Below, piece after piece: positions 35,142-44,312 of a stretch of 64,000 nucleotides of DNA. This DNA comes from Robinsoniella peoriensis. GTDB taxonomy: Bacteria > Bacillota > Clostridia > Lachnospirales > Lachnospiraceae. The stretch is from assembly GCF_000797495.1 (NCBI RefSeq), contig NZ_JTGN01000003.1:170357-234356 (forward strand). Direction: 5' to 3'. The notes under the pieces were generated by a model. The model ran no database searches. It saw nothing but the letters and a program-made list of their open reading frames with translations, and was not told where the DNA came from. Numbering within the stretch: the stretch's first letter is position 1; the number at the start of each line of letters is the position of its first letter. The position numbers were made by a program, and so were the translations under genes.

Positions 35142-36188
35142 ATGAAAGAACAAATGCTGCGAGCCACACTGGTGGGGCCGAAAAAAATTGTTTTAGACAG
35201 GACGGAGGTACCGTCTCCGGCCAAGGGAGAGGTACTGATAAAGGTGTGCCGGGTAGGTGTCTGCGGCTCAGATCCCACCATTTACTTTGGGAGACACCCC
35301 TATGTGACGTTTCCGGTTATTATGGGACATGAGTTTTCGGGAGAAGTGGAGGCGCTGGGAGAAGAGGTTGACAAGCCTGCAATCGGCACCAGGGTAACCG
35401 TGATTCCACATCTTGTCTGCGGAATCTGCAAGGCTTGTGAGAGCCAAAACTATAATTTGTGTGAAAGCCTGCGGTGCACGGGGGCGGAGGCGGACGGCGC
35501 GCATGTGCAGTATATCTGTATGCCCCAGGAAATGGTAATCCCTATTCCGGATACTATGACCATGGATGACGGCGCAATGGTGGAGCCGGCCTGTGTTGCT
35601 TATCATGGTGCCAAAAGAGGGGAAATCCAGAACACAGATACCGTTTTAATCATCGGTGCGGGACCCATTGGTATTTTTTGTATGGAAAGCTGTAAGGCTT
35701 TGGGGGCGAAAAAGGTAGTCATCGCTGATAGGGATGGAGAAAGACTGTGTCTGGCTGAAAAGCTGGGTGCCGATGGAACCATTGATGTGTCTGTGGAAAA
35801 GCTGGAGGATGGATTGACCCGAATTCTGGGTGGAGCCAGGGAGGTCGACGTATTCTATGACTGTGTTGGTGAAAAGGGGAAGGTATTAGACCAGATTCTG
35901 CAGATTGCAGGCAGGGGGACCCGTATCGTTATTATCGGAGTTCTGCAGAATGGGTATGACATTCCGCACCTGCCCGATTTCGTCCAGCATGAGCTTCGGC
36001 TGTCTGGTACTACCATGTACACGCCTCAGGATTATAAAGAGATGATTCAGCTAATGGGAGAAGGAACTATCAAAATAGATGGAATGATTTCGCATTATTT
36101 CACCCTGGATCAGATCAAAGAGGTTTTTGAAATGATAGAAAATCGTGAAGAAAAATTTTTTAAAATTATGATCAAGGTCAACGAATAG
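35142..36188 (+). CDS. Zinc-dependent medium-chain dehydrogenase (sorbitol/threonine dehydrogenase-like)
   Basis: A 348-residue MDR oxidoreductase. Catalytic zinc ligands are Cys in GVCGSD and His in GHEFSGEV; the structural zinc set is CGICKACESQNYNLC; the nucleotide-binding loop is IIGAGPIGIFC. Acts on a polyol or sugar alcohol by family and context, using NAD(P). It lies between transketolase and an FGGY kinase, which suggests oxidation of a polyol to a ketose that is then phosphorylated. Confidence 0.9.
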   Translation: MKEQMLRATLVGPKKIVLDRTEVPSPAKGEVLIKVCRVGVCGSDPTIYFGRHPYVTFPVIMGHEFSGEVEALGEEVDKPAIGTRVTVIPHLVCGICKACESQNYNLCESLRCTGAEADGAHVQYICMPQEMVIPIPDTMTMDDGAMVEPACVAYHGAKRGEIQNTDTVLIIGAGPIGIFCMESCKALGAKKVVIADRDGERLCLAEKLGADGTIDVSVEKLEDGLTRILGGAREVDVFYDCVGEKGKVLDQILQIAGRGTRIVIIGVLQNGYDIPHLPDFVQHELRLSGTTMYTPQDYKEMIQLMGEGTIKIDGMISHYFTLDQIKEVFEMIENREEKFFKIMIKVNE

Positions 36189-36200
36189 GGGGTAAGCGAT

Positions 36201-37712
36201 TTGAGTTTACTGGGAATCGATATTGGCTCTGGCAGCTGTAAGGGAGTTGCCTTTGATTATAACGGGAGCATATTGGCAAGCGCAAATTACGCATACGCCA
36301 CCTATAGTCCCGGTCCTGAAATGGTTGAGATTGAACCGGAGATTTTCTGGACAGCAGTTGTAACAATTATTCGCCAGATAGCGGAACAGACCTGCGGAAA
36401 TCCTGTTGAGGCGCTGGCAGTCAGCTCACATGGGGAGACCTATATTCCGGTGGGCCAGGATGGAAAAGCCGTTGGCCCAGGGGTGATGAACTCCGATAAT
36501 CGTGCGACGGAACAGTCCGAGTGGTGGGATAATACCGTTGGAAAACAAAAAATATATGAGATTACCGGTGTTCCGTTGCACCCCATGTTCGCTTTAAATA
36601 AAATTATGTGGCTAAAAAAGCACAGGCCCGATCAGTTTGAAAAGACTCAGCGTTTTCTCAGTGTAGAGGAATTTATCCTTGGAAAATTAGGACTTTACCC
36701 GGTTATTGATTTTTCACTGGCCACTAGAACCATGGCATTTGATATCCGACGCCAGAGATGGTCGGAGGATATTCTTGCAGCGGCCGGTTTGCCGGAGAGA
36801 AAATTAGGGAGCTTACAGCCAGCAGGAACAGTGGCGGGAAAATTGACTCCTGCCGTATGCCATATGCTCAGCCTGCCGGAGGGAGTGACCGTGGCGGTGG
36901 GGGGGCATGACCAGCCCTGCGGTGCGTTGGGGGCGGGGGCAATCAACCCGGGAGAGGTGTCTGATTCCGCGGGAACCTACGAGTGTATCACTGCTGTTTC
37001 AGAACGTCCTGCTAATACCTTAGCGTCTCTGGAATGCAGCCTGAACTCCTATTGCCATGTAGTGCCGAATCGCTATGTTACCCTGGCGTTTTTTCCCGCC
37101 GGCCTGTCGGTTAGATGGTTTGTAGAGCAATTTTGTACGGAAGAGGTACGTATTGCAAAGGAGCTGGGAATCAGTCTGTATGATATCTTGAATGAAAAGG
37201 TGGAAAGCATGTGCAGCGGGCCTACCGGTGTGTGCATGACCCCGCATATGGTTGGATCCTGTAATCCTCACTGGGATGTCAGGGCCACAGGGGTAATCGC
37301 GGGGGTAGTCCCGGGCATTACAAAATATCATATGTACAAGGCTATCTTTGAAGGCATTGCATTTGAGATGGCCGAAAACATATCTATTTTAGAAAAGGCT
37401 ATCGGAGATTTTGAAGGTATGGCCGTTAGCGGAGGTAATGCATCCTCTGCTTTTACAGTTCAGCTTCGTGCGGATATAACCAACAAGCGGATGGTTACCC
37501 TGAAAAATAAGGAGGCTGTTTGCCTGGGGTCAGCTTTGCTGGCTGGTGTTGCAACTGGAGTGTATACAGGGTATGACGAGGCCGTGAAGATGGCAGTGAC
37601 GGTGGGAGATGCGTTTATTCCTGATTCGGCAGAGCAGGAACGCTACCAGAAACAATACCGGAAGTATAGGCAGTTGTATCCGGCACTGGAGGGATTTCGT
37701 GGTATTGTATGA
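36201..37712 (+). CDS. FGGY-family carbohydrate kinase
   Basis: A 503-residue sugar kinase of the xylulokinase/ribulokinase family. It begins with the ATPase phosphate motif LLGIDIGSGSCKG, contains GVTVAVGGHDQPCGALGAG, and ends with the adenosine motif AVSGGNASSAFTVQLRADITNK. TTG start after GGGGGTAAG. It would phosphorylate the ketose or polyol produced by the isomerase or dehydrogenase, feeding transketolase. Substrate is not determinable. Confidence 0.92.
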   Translation: MSLLGIDIGSGSCKGVAFDYNGSILASANYAYATYSPGPEMVEIEPEIFWTAVVTIIRQIAEQTCGNPVEALAVSSHGETYIPVGQDGKAVGPGVMNSDNRATEQSEWWDNTVGKQKIYEITGVPLHPMFALNKIMWLKKHRPDQFEKTQRFLSVEEFILGKLGLYPVIDFSLATRTMAFDIRRQRWSEDILAAAGLPERKLGSLQPAGTVAGKLTPAVCHMLSLPEGVTVAVGGHDQPCGALGAGAINPGEVSDSAGTYECITAVSERPANTLASLECSLNSYCHVVPNRYVTLAFFPAGLSVRWFVEQFCTEEVRIAKELGISLYDILNEKVESMCSGPTGVCMTPHMVGSCNPHWDVRATGVIAGVVPGITKYHMYKAIFEGIAFEMAENISILEKAIGDFEGMAVSGGNASSAFTVQLRADITNKRMVTLKNKEAVCLGSALLAGVATGVYTGYDEAVKMAVTVGDAFIPDSAEQERYQKQYRKYRQLYPALEGFRGIV

Positions 37713-37734
37713 GGAAAGAAAGGACGGAGTCAAG

Positions 37735-38856
37735 ATGAATTCTCGAGAAAGAGTGATCAGGACGCTGAATCACCAGGAGGCTGATAAGGTGCCGGTAGAT
37801 TTTGGAGGCACAGTGGTCACCTGCACTGATTATCATGCCCACAAAAGGCTGAGGGAATACTATCACATGGAGGATGAAGAAGATCCTATCATTGATTATT
37901 CCATGGGAACGGTGGAACCATGTCAGGAACTTAAGATAAGATTTGAATCAGATTTTCGGAGAGTGGGACTTAATGTAGGGGTTCCCCATATTGTGGATGG
38001 TATTTTCGAAAATGGGTTTGGAAACCGCCTGAAGCGTGCAGATCCACATTTATATTATGATACCATCTATCACCCGCTAAAGGATGCGGTGATTGAGGAT
38101 TTAGACAACATGAAAATGCCCAATCCGGATGATCCAGATCTGTATATCGGGCTGCGGGACAGGGCCAGGGAACTATATGAAAACAGTCCCTATGCGGTGG
38201 TGGCCGATTTTGGGGTACCGGGCTTCTATGAAACCTCCCAGAAGCTGAGAGGCTATGAAAATATCAGCTGTGATTTACTGATTGACCAGGATTTTGTGCG
38301 GGCACTGTATGACCGGTTGTTTGAATTACAGAAACGATATTTTAAAAACTATTTGGATCAGGTAGGAAAATACGTTCAGGTGATTGGCTATGCAGATGAT
38401 TTGGGAATGCAGGATCGCCCGCAGATGTCACCAGAGATATACAGGACCGTGGTGAAGCCCTATCATAAAAAGATATTTCGGTTTATCCATGAACAGGCCG
38501 ATGTAAAAATTCTGCTGCATAGCTGTGGAGATATTTTCCCTCTGATTGAAGACCTGATTGATGCAGGGGTAGATATTTTGAATCCCGTTCAGGTAAGAGC
38601 CAGAGAAATGGAACCGGATGCACTGAAAAAGACCTTCGGTGACCGTGTCTGCTTTTGGGGAGGCATTGATGAGCAATGTATTTTGCCCTTTGGCACTCAG
38701 GAGGAGATTGAGGCCGAAGTGGAGCGGATGATTCGGATTATGGGTCAGGGAGGCGGCTATGTGTTGGGGCCCGGACATAATATTCAGGAAGATACCAGGC
38801 CAGAAAGTATTGCTGCACTGTACCGGGCAGCCAAAAAATACAGAGATTACAAATAG
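37735..38856 (+). CDS. UroD-superfamily protein 2 (methyltransferase-like)
   Basis: A 373-residue protein, clearly related to the MtaA/CmuA branch: MNSRERVIRTLNHQEADKVPVDFGG at the start, the zinc motif LLHSCGDIFPLIEDLIDAGVDILNPVQ, a WGGIDEQ strand and GGYVLGPGHNIQEDTRPE at the end. The frame extends upstream into the kinase gene, but GGACGGAG before 37735 marks the start. It is only distantly similar to UroD protein 1. Methyl transfer or lyase chemistry on a sugar or cyclitol is possible but unproven. Confidence 0.8.
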   Translation: MNSRERVIRTLNHQEADKVPVDFGGTVVTCTDYHAHKRLREYYHMEDEEDPIIDYSMGTVEPCQELKIRFESDFRRVGLNVGVPHIVDGIFENGFGNRLKRADPHLYYDTIYHPLKDAVIEDLDNMKMPNPDDPDLYIGLRDRARELYENSPYAVVADFGVPGFYETSQKLRGYENISCDLLIDQDFVRALYDRLFELQKRYFKNYLDQVGKYVQVIGYADDLGMQDRPQMSPEIYRTVVKPYHKKIFRFIHEQADVKILLHSCGDIFPLIEDLIDAGVDILNPVQVRAREMEPDALKKTFGDRVCFWGGIDEQCILPFGTQEEIEAEVERMIRIMGQGGGYVLGPGHNIQEDTRPESIAALYRAAKKYRDYK

Positions 38857-38871
38857 AAAGGAAGTATCAGA

Positions 38872-40008
38872 ATGAAAGAGATTAGAGTAGGTATTGTTGG
38901 ATTTGGATTTATGGGAAAAACACATACTTATGGATATAAGACGATTCCATTGTATTATGGTAATCTTCCCTATAAAATTAAGCTGGTTGGAGTTTGCGAT
39001 GCGGTAAAATCGGTAGCGGAGCAAGCGAAGGATAGTTTAGGATTTAAATTTGCCACCGATAATCCGGATGATATTTTTAATTGCAGTGAGATTGATGTGG
39101 TAGATATTTGTACGCCCAACATTTATCATAAGGAAGGGGTAATGAATGCGCTGAAAGCAGGAAAGCATGTTTACTGCGATAAGCCCCTGGCTACCAGTTT
39201 CGAGGAGACAAAGGATATCATCACTCAGCTGGAGGAGAGTAAGCGCATAGGGCAGGTGGCATTGCAATACCGCTTTTTACCTGCAACGCTGCGTGCTAAG
39301 GAGCTGCTGGAAGAGGGAAGGCTTGGGAAAATCATGTCCTTTCGAGCATGTTATCTCCATTCCGGGTCTGTTGACCGGGATAAGCCAATCGGCTGGAAGC
39401 AGGATAAGAAGTTTGGTGGTGGTGGGGTTTTATTTGATCTTGGCTCGCATATTCTTGATGTGATGTACTTTTTGCTGGGGAAATATATCTCGATTATGGC
39501 GGATACCAGAATTGTTTATCCACAACGCCCGGATAAGAATGGAAACATGGTTGATATTGAAGCGGATGATGTTGCACTGATGTTGGTTCGAATGAAGGAG
39601 GGGGGCATCGGTACCATTGAGGCATCCAAGGTAGCCACCGGTGCCAATGATGAACTGCGATTTGAAATTCATGGAGAAAAGGGTTCTCTGCGCTTTAATC
39701 TCATGGATCCCAACTGGTTGGAGTTCTATGATAACGCGGCTTCAGATCAGCCCTTTGGTGGCCTGAAGGGATATACGAAAATCGAGTGTGTACAGCGGTT
39801 TGAAAGCGTAGGCGGAACCTTCCCGGGACCCAAATTTTCCATCGGGTGGATTCGCTCCCATGTGCACAGCCTATACAGCTTTTTGAACTGTATAAATGAA
39901 GATAAAGCGCCTAGCCCGTCCTTTCAGGAGGGTGCATATATACAATATGTTATGGAGCAGGCTTATGAGTCGGACCGATTAAAAAAATGGATTGACCTGC
40001 AGGATTGA
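38872..40008 (+). CDS. Gfo/Idh/MocA-family oxidoreductase
   Basis: A 378-residue NAD(P)-dependent sugar or cyclitol dehydrogenase. The Rossmann motif is VGIVGFGFMGKTH; the conserved EKP-type motif appears as YCDKPLATS with Lys in DKP; the C-terminal alpha/beta domain includes GGGVLFDLGSHILDVMYF with the catalytic Asp/His region. Last gene of the operon, with AAGGAAG ribosome site. Family members oxidise inositols, glucose, and sugar acids. Confidence 0.9.
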   Translation: MKEIRVGIVGFGFMGKTHTYGYKTIPLYYGNLPYKIKLVGVCDAVKSVAEQAKDSLGFKFATDNPDDIFNCSEIDVVDICTPNIYHKEGVMNALKAGKHVYCDKPLATSFEETKDIITQLEESKRIGQVALQYRFLPATLRAKELLEEGRLGKIMSFRACYLHSGSVDRDKPIGWKQDKKFGGGGVLFDLGSHILDVMYFLLGKYISIMADTRIVYPQRPDKNGNMVDIEADDVALMLVRMKEGGIGTIEASKVATGANDELRFEIHGEKGSLRFNLMDPNWLEFYDNAASDQPFGGLKGYTKIECVQRFESVGGTFPGPKFSIGWIRSHVHSLYSFLNCINEDKAPSPSFQEGAYIQYVMEQAYESDRLKKWIDLQD

Positions 40009-40136
40009 AGGGAAAGGAATCCATGATAACAGCCTACTCCGTAGAGAATTACCTGTGGTGTCAAGGGATATTATGTCGAAATAGTTTTGACCGATACCTC
40101 AGATAGATGCATTTTTTTCAAATGTTATATTATTCT

Positions 40137-40172
40137 GGAAGTTCTGTTTGATAAAGGACAGAGCTTCTTTTA
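40137..40172 (+). terminator. Probable terminator of the galactoside operon
   Basis: GAAGTTCTGT pairs with ACAGAGCTTC (with G-U), followed by TTTTAT. It is weaker than the other terminators in the window. Confidence 0.5.
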
Positions 40173-40240
40173 TGTAGAAGTGGAAAGGCTCTTGGTGACC
40201 ATAACTTTATAACTTTAATCTTGAAAACCCCCAATATCTA

Positions 40241-40269
40241 TTGACAAATAAAGGTAATATAAATATAAT
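40241..40269 (+). promoter_or_regulatory. Consensus sigma-A promoter of nadA
   Basis: TTGACA (40241-40246), 17 bases, TATAAT (40264-40269): a perfect match in both hexamers and spacing. Confidence 0.88.
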
Positions 40270-40279
40270 TCCTATAAGA

Positions 40280-40293
40280 ACAATATATATTGT
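40280..40293. promoter_or_regulatory. Perfect palindrome at the nadA start site (candidate operator)
   Basis: ACAATATATATTGT lies 10 bases downstream of the -10 box. A consensus promoter with a palindrome at +1 fits repression, as expected for an NAD-biosynthesis gene. I cannot say which repressor would bind. Confidence 0.45.
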
Positions 40294-40350
40294 ATGATAT
40301 AGTATATGATATGATTCAAACTAATTGCAGACAGCAAGAAAGGATTCATA

Positions 40351-41250
40351 ATGACAGAAGAAATAGAGAAGTTAAAGAAAGAGAAAGATACCGTAATACT
40401 CGCCCACTACTATGTGGATGGAAAGGTGCAGGAGATTGCTGACTATGTAGGAGATTCTTTCTACCTGAGCAAGCTAGCAACTACAGTTAAACAAAAGAAT
40501 ATTCTTTTTTGCGGCGTAACTTTTATGGGAGAAAGCGCAAAGCTGTTGAATCCGGAGAAAAGAGTAGTGATGGCGGATATTTATGCGGACTGTCCTATGG
40601 CGCATATGGTCGATGTGAAAGCAATTGAAGAAGTCAGAGAGAAACATCCTGATGCAGCGGTAGTCTGTTATGTAAATTCATCAGCAAAAATAAAAGCGCA
40701 TTCAGACGTATGCGTGACCTCTTCCAATGCTGTTGACATTGTGAGAGCGCTGCCTCAGAAAGAGATCTTTTTTATTCCCGATAATAATTTAGGTCGTTAT
40801 GCTGCATCACAGATTCCAGAGAAGCAGTTTATTTTTCACGATGGATTTTGTCATGTACATAAAAGTATCACTAGGGAAAATGTTCAGCAGGCAAAGGAAC
40901 TGCACCCAAATGCATTGGTTCTGGCACATCCGGAATGCAGTATGGATGTGCTGCAGTTGGCAGATTTTGTGGGAAGTACAGCCCAGATTATTGACTATGC
41001 GGACAAGAGCGGTAAGGATGTTTTTATTATCTGCACGGAGATTGGAATCTTTTATGAGCTTCAGCAGCAAAATCCGGATAAGAAATTTTATTCCGTTGGG
41101 CATCGCCAGTTTTGTCCCAATATGAAGAAGATCAGTCTGGATAAAGTTCTATATCAATTGCAAAATATGGATAACAGTGTAGAATTAGATGAATCGATTA
41201 TGGAGCTGGCCAGAAGGCCGCTGGAAAAAATGCTGTTGCTAGGAAAATGA
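40351..41250 (+). CDS. nadA: Quinolinate synthase A
   Basis: A 299-residue [4Fe-4S] enzyme that condenses iminoaspartate with dihydroxyacetone phosphate to quinolinate in NAD synthesis. Cluster Cys candidates are C81 (YADCPMA), C196 (HPEC) and C255 (RQFCPNM), the same spacing as short archaeal-type NadA. HYYVDGKVQEIAD near the N-terminus is the substrate-binding motif. It stands alone, without nadB or nadC beside it, behind its own strong promoter. Confidence 0.95.
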   Translation: MTEEIEKLKKEKDTVILAHYYVDGKVQEIADYVGDSFYLSKLATTVKQKNILFCGVTFMGESAKLLNPEKRVVMADIYADCPMAHMVDVKAIEEVREKHPDAAVVCYVNSSAKIKAHSDVCVTSSNAVDIVRALPQKEIFFIPDNNLGRYAASQIPEKQFIFHDGFCHVHKSITRENVQQAKELHPNALVLAHPECSMDVLQLADFVGSTAQIIDYADKSGKDVFIICTEIGIFYELQQQNPDKKFYSVGHRQFCPNMKKISLDKVLYQLQNMDNSVELDESIMELARRPLEKMLLLGK

Positions 41251-41346
41251 AAATAGGTAAAAAAATAGGTAAAAGTAAATAGGTAAAAGAAAATCGAGAA
41301 AAGAACATAGACAAAAGAACATAGACAAAAGAACATTAGCAAAAGA
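41240..41346 (+). repeat. A-rich tandem repeats after nadA
   Basis: Units of the type AAATAGGTAAAA (three to four copies) pass into AAAAGAACATAGAC units (three copies). They begin at the nadA stop codon and end before the terminator. Not coding. Confidence 0.7.
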
Positions 41347-41367
41347 TATACAATTAAATAACATAAT

Positions 41368-41400
41368 AAAAAAGGAGAGATTAAATCCCTCCTTTTTTGA
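41368..41400. terminator. Bidirectional terminator between nadA and the minus-strand gene
   Basis: AAAAAAGGAG pairs with CTCCTTTTTT, with A- and T-runs on both sides, so it can stop both convergent transcripts. Confidence 0.8.
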
Positions 41401-41411
41401 TGTATTCAGAA

Positions 41412-42233
41412 TCAGCCGTTAGGGCTCAAATTCATATATTTTAAAATACGGTTAAACCATTGCTGGGTCACATACTGATTAGGATGCTGGTCAGCAGTCG
41501 CACCGGCTTTACCAGGTTTCTTATGATAAAGCTTTTTTGAATATTCATAAAATTTCTCATACTTAATATTTGGCAGCGCCTGTTCCGATAAAATCCGTCT
41601 TAATTCTTTGTTGAATGCCCTGGATTTGCGGTTTACTTTGCTCTTTTTAATACCGGGCGCATAAGCAGATTTGGATATAACATAGAAGTTATAGGATGGA
41701 TATCTGCGGGCCAGCGACAGGTAATAATCTGCATATACCTGAGCCTGCTTACGAATTTGAGATCGTTTCCTGGCTTTGCGGATATCGTTCCCTTCAATGA
41801 TCAGTGCGACAGAATAGTGTACGTTCTGTGGTTTATCACTGTCAAGAAGCTTCCTCAGATATGCCCCTCCCTGTGGATGGGTACTGTCATAAGAAGTGGA
41901 AAAACAGGAGAACCTGGATAAAATTGTCTGTCGTTCAGACGGCGAAAGAAACCATAGTATTCCAGATCCTGACTTCGTAATAAAAAATAAATCTTTTCCT
42001 TTTTCCCATTTTCCATAGTTTATATTCTGAGGTCTTTTGGTATCTCCGTCATTTCTGGAACCTTCCATAAGGGCAGTTCCGGATGCACCTGTGAATATAA
42101 CCTTTTCTGTTTTCTTCGAGTGTTTTTTCATTCCATTTGCAGCTGATGCAAACGCGGTTGTCTGAGCGGCATAAAGTCCTGTTATTAAAAACAGGAAACA
42201 GATAATGATCAGAAAAGATTTGTTTTTTACCAT
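41412..42233 (-). CDS. Exported SGNH-like hydrolase (putative)
   Basis: A 273-residue protein with an N-terminal signal or membrane segment (SFLIIICFLFLITGLYA, then ATAFASA-like cleavage region). Possible SGNH marks are a Ser in FTGASGTALM, Asn in IIEGNDIRK and a late DQHPN. The order and spacing are reminiscent of SGNH/GDSL esterases but the motifs are imperfect. The gene starts 22 bases after typA on the same strand and likely reads through from it. Function is not established. Confidence 0.55.
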   Translation of the reverse strand: MVKNKSFLIIICFLFLITGLYAAQTTAFASAANGMKKHSKKTEKVIFTGASGTALMEGSRNDGDTKRPQNINYGKWEKGKDLFFITKSGSGILWFLSPSERQTILSRFSCFSTSYDSTHPQGGAYLRKLLDSDKPQNVHYSVALIIEGNDIRKARKRSQIRKQAQVYADYYLSLARRYPSYNFYVISKSAYAPGIKKSKVNRKSRAFNKELRRILSEQALPNIKYEKFYEYSKKLYHKKPGKAGATADQHPNQYVTQQWFNRILKYMNLSPNG

Positions 42234-42255
42234 ATATTATGTCCCTTCTAAAGAT

Positions 42256-44076
42256 TTATTTTCTGGCAGATCTCTTTCTCATTGTAGGATCCAGTATTTT
42301 CTTACGAATCCTGAGACTTTCCGGTGTGATCTCTAAAAGCTCATCCGTGTCAATAAATTCCAGAGCCTGTTCCAGACTTAATACTCTTGGAGTAGTCAGT
42401 TTCAGGGAATCATCTGATCCGGAAGCTCGGGTATTGGTCAAATGCTTGCTCTTGCAGACATTTAATTCAATATCTTCTGCTTTTCCGTTCTGTCCGATAA
42501 CCATACCAGCATATACTTTTTCACCGGCACCAATAAACAAGGTACCACGTTCCTGTGCACTGAAAAGACCATAAGCTACAGACTCACCGGATTCAAAAGC
42601 AATTAAGGAACCCTGTTTGCGGTACTGGATATCACCTTTATAAGGACCATATCCATCGTAAGTGGTATTCAGAATACCATTACCCTTGGTATCAGTTAAG
42701 AATTCTCCACGATAACCAATCAGGCCTCTGGCCGGGATTGAGAATTCCAGACGGGAATAACCGCCTCCTGCAATACTCATGCCCTGTAATTCACCTTTAC
42801 GAAGGCTTAATTTCTGAATAACGGTTCCGGAGAACTCTTCCGGTACATCCACATAGGCAAGCTCCATTGGCTCTAATAATTTGCCGCGTTCATCTTTTTG
42901 ATAGAGTACTTCGGCTTTACTTACTGCAAATTCGTATCCTTCACGGCGCATATTTTCGATCAGTACCGATAAATGCAGCTCGCCTCGTCCGGAAACTTTA
43001 TATGCTTCTGTAGTTTCTGTTTCTTCAACGCGAAGGCTGACATCCGTATTTAATTCACGGAACAGTCTGTCGCGGAGATGTCTGGAGGTTACGTATTTTC
43101 CTTCCTTGCCAGCAAGAGGGCTGTCATTTACCATGAAATGCATGGCAATGGTGGGCTCTGAAATCTTCTGGAATGGAATAGCGTCCACATCTTCCTGTGC
43201 ACAAAGGGTATCTCCGATATGAAGGTCAGCGATTCCGGAAATAGCAACAATAGATCCGATCGTTGCAGACTGAACTTCCACTTTGCTAAGTCCGTCAAAT
43301 TCATATAATTTACTGATTTTCACTTTTTTTTGTTTTTCAGGCTCATGATGGTTGACCAAAACAACTTCTTGGTTTACCTTTATAGTACCACGGTCTACTT
43401 TACCTACACCAATACGGCCTACATATTCATTGTAGTCGATGGTACTGATTAAAACCTGGGTAGGAGCCTCCGGATCACCTTCCGGAGCAGGGATGTAGTC
43501 TAAAATTGTTTCAAATAAAGGAGTCATATCCTTTGCTTCATCCGTCATATCCAGAACGGCATGGCCTGCTTTTGCAGAAGCGTAGACAAATGGGCAGTCT
43601 AACTGCTCGTCGGAAGCATCGAGATCCATAAACAGCTCCAGGATTTCATCGATAACTTCATTTGGTCTGGCCTCCGGACGGTCAATCTTATTGATACAGA
43701 CAATAACCGGAAGATTTAATTCAAGGGCTTTGCGAAGAACAAATTTTGTCTGTGGCATAGAACCCTCAAAAGCGTCAACAACGAGAACAACACCATTTAC
43801 CATTTTTAATACACGCTCTACTTCGCCGCCAAAGTCGGCATGTCCTGGTGTATCGATGATGTTGATTTTTGTACCTTTGTAATAAACAGCTGTATTCTTG
43901 GATAAAATCGTAATGCCGCGTTCACGCTCAATGTCGTTGGAATCCATGACACGCTCTGCGACTTCCTGATTGGCGCGGAATACACCACTTTGTTTTAATA
44001 GCTCATCAACTAATGTGGTCTTACCATGGTCAACGTGGGCGATGATGGCAATGTTACGAATATCTTCTCTTTTCAT
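42256..44076 (-). CDS. typA: Translational GTPase TypA/BipA
   Basis: A 606-residue ribosome-binding GTPase. G motifs: AHVDHGKTT (G1), RGITI (G2), DTPGHADF (G3), NKID (G4) and a SAK-type G5 (YASAKAG). EF-G-like domains follow, and the C-terminal domain ends with basic residues ([16 protein letters not shown]). It helps 50S assembly and stress adaptation. Ribosome site AGAAGGA in the minus orientation. The full length matches the family. Confidence 0.97.
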   Translation of the reverse strand: MKREDIRNIAIIAHVDHGKTTLVDELLKQSGVFRANQEVAERVMDSNDIERERGITILSKNTAVYYKGTKINIIDTPGHADFGGEVERVLKMVNGVVLVVDAFEGSMPQTKFVLRKALELNLPVIVCINKIDRPEARPNEVIDEILELFMDLDASDEQLDCPFVYASAKAGHAVLDMTDEAKDMTPLFETILDYIPAPEGDPEAPTQVLISTIDYNEYVGRIGVGKVDRGTIKVNQEVVLVNHHEPEKQKKVKISKLYEFDGLSKVEVQSATIGSIVAISGIADLHIGDTLCAQEDVDAIPFQKISEPTIAMHFMVNDSPLAGKEGKYVTSRHLRDRLFRELNTDVSLRVEETETTEAYKVSGRGELHLSVLIENMRREGYEFAVSKAEVLYQKDERGKLLEPMELAYVDVPEEFSGTVIQKLSLRKGELQGMSIAGGGYSRLEFSIPARGLIGYRGEFLTDTKGNGILNTTYDGYGPYKGDIQYRKQGSLIAFESGESVAYGLFSAQERGTLFIGAGEKVYAGMVIGQNGKAEDIELNVCKSKHLTNTRASGSDDSLKLTTPRVLSLEQALEFIDTDELLEITPESLRIRKKILDPTMRKRSARK

Positions 44077-44312
44077 AAAATGATTTTCCTTCTTTCCATA
44101 TAATGAACAAAATATAACTCATACAGTTTATCATATTTTTCCCAGATTACAAGGGGTTTTGTCGATTTTAAGGGACATTCATTCATAATTCTAAAAAAAA
44201 TTATGAAATTTTAAAAATTTGTGGTTCTAAAAGTGATTTTCGCCGAATAGATATATTAATATACAAAATACGAAAAGAGATACTTCGTAAGAAGAAGGGA
44301 GAACTATTATTC

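Larger units (their letters stand above)
40009..40350 (+). other. Intergenic region between the galactoside operon and nadA
   Basis: About 340 bases without a gene. It contains the probable operon terminator (40137-40172), a consensus promoter (40241-40269) and a perfect palindrome (40280-40293) close to the predicted start site of nadA. Confidence 0.6.
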
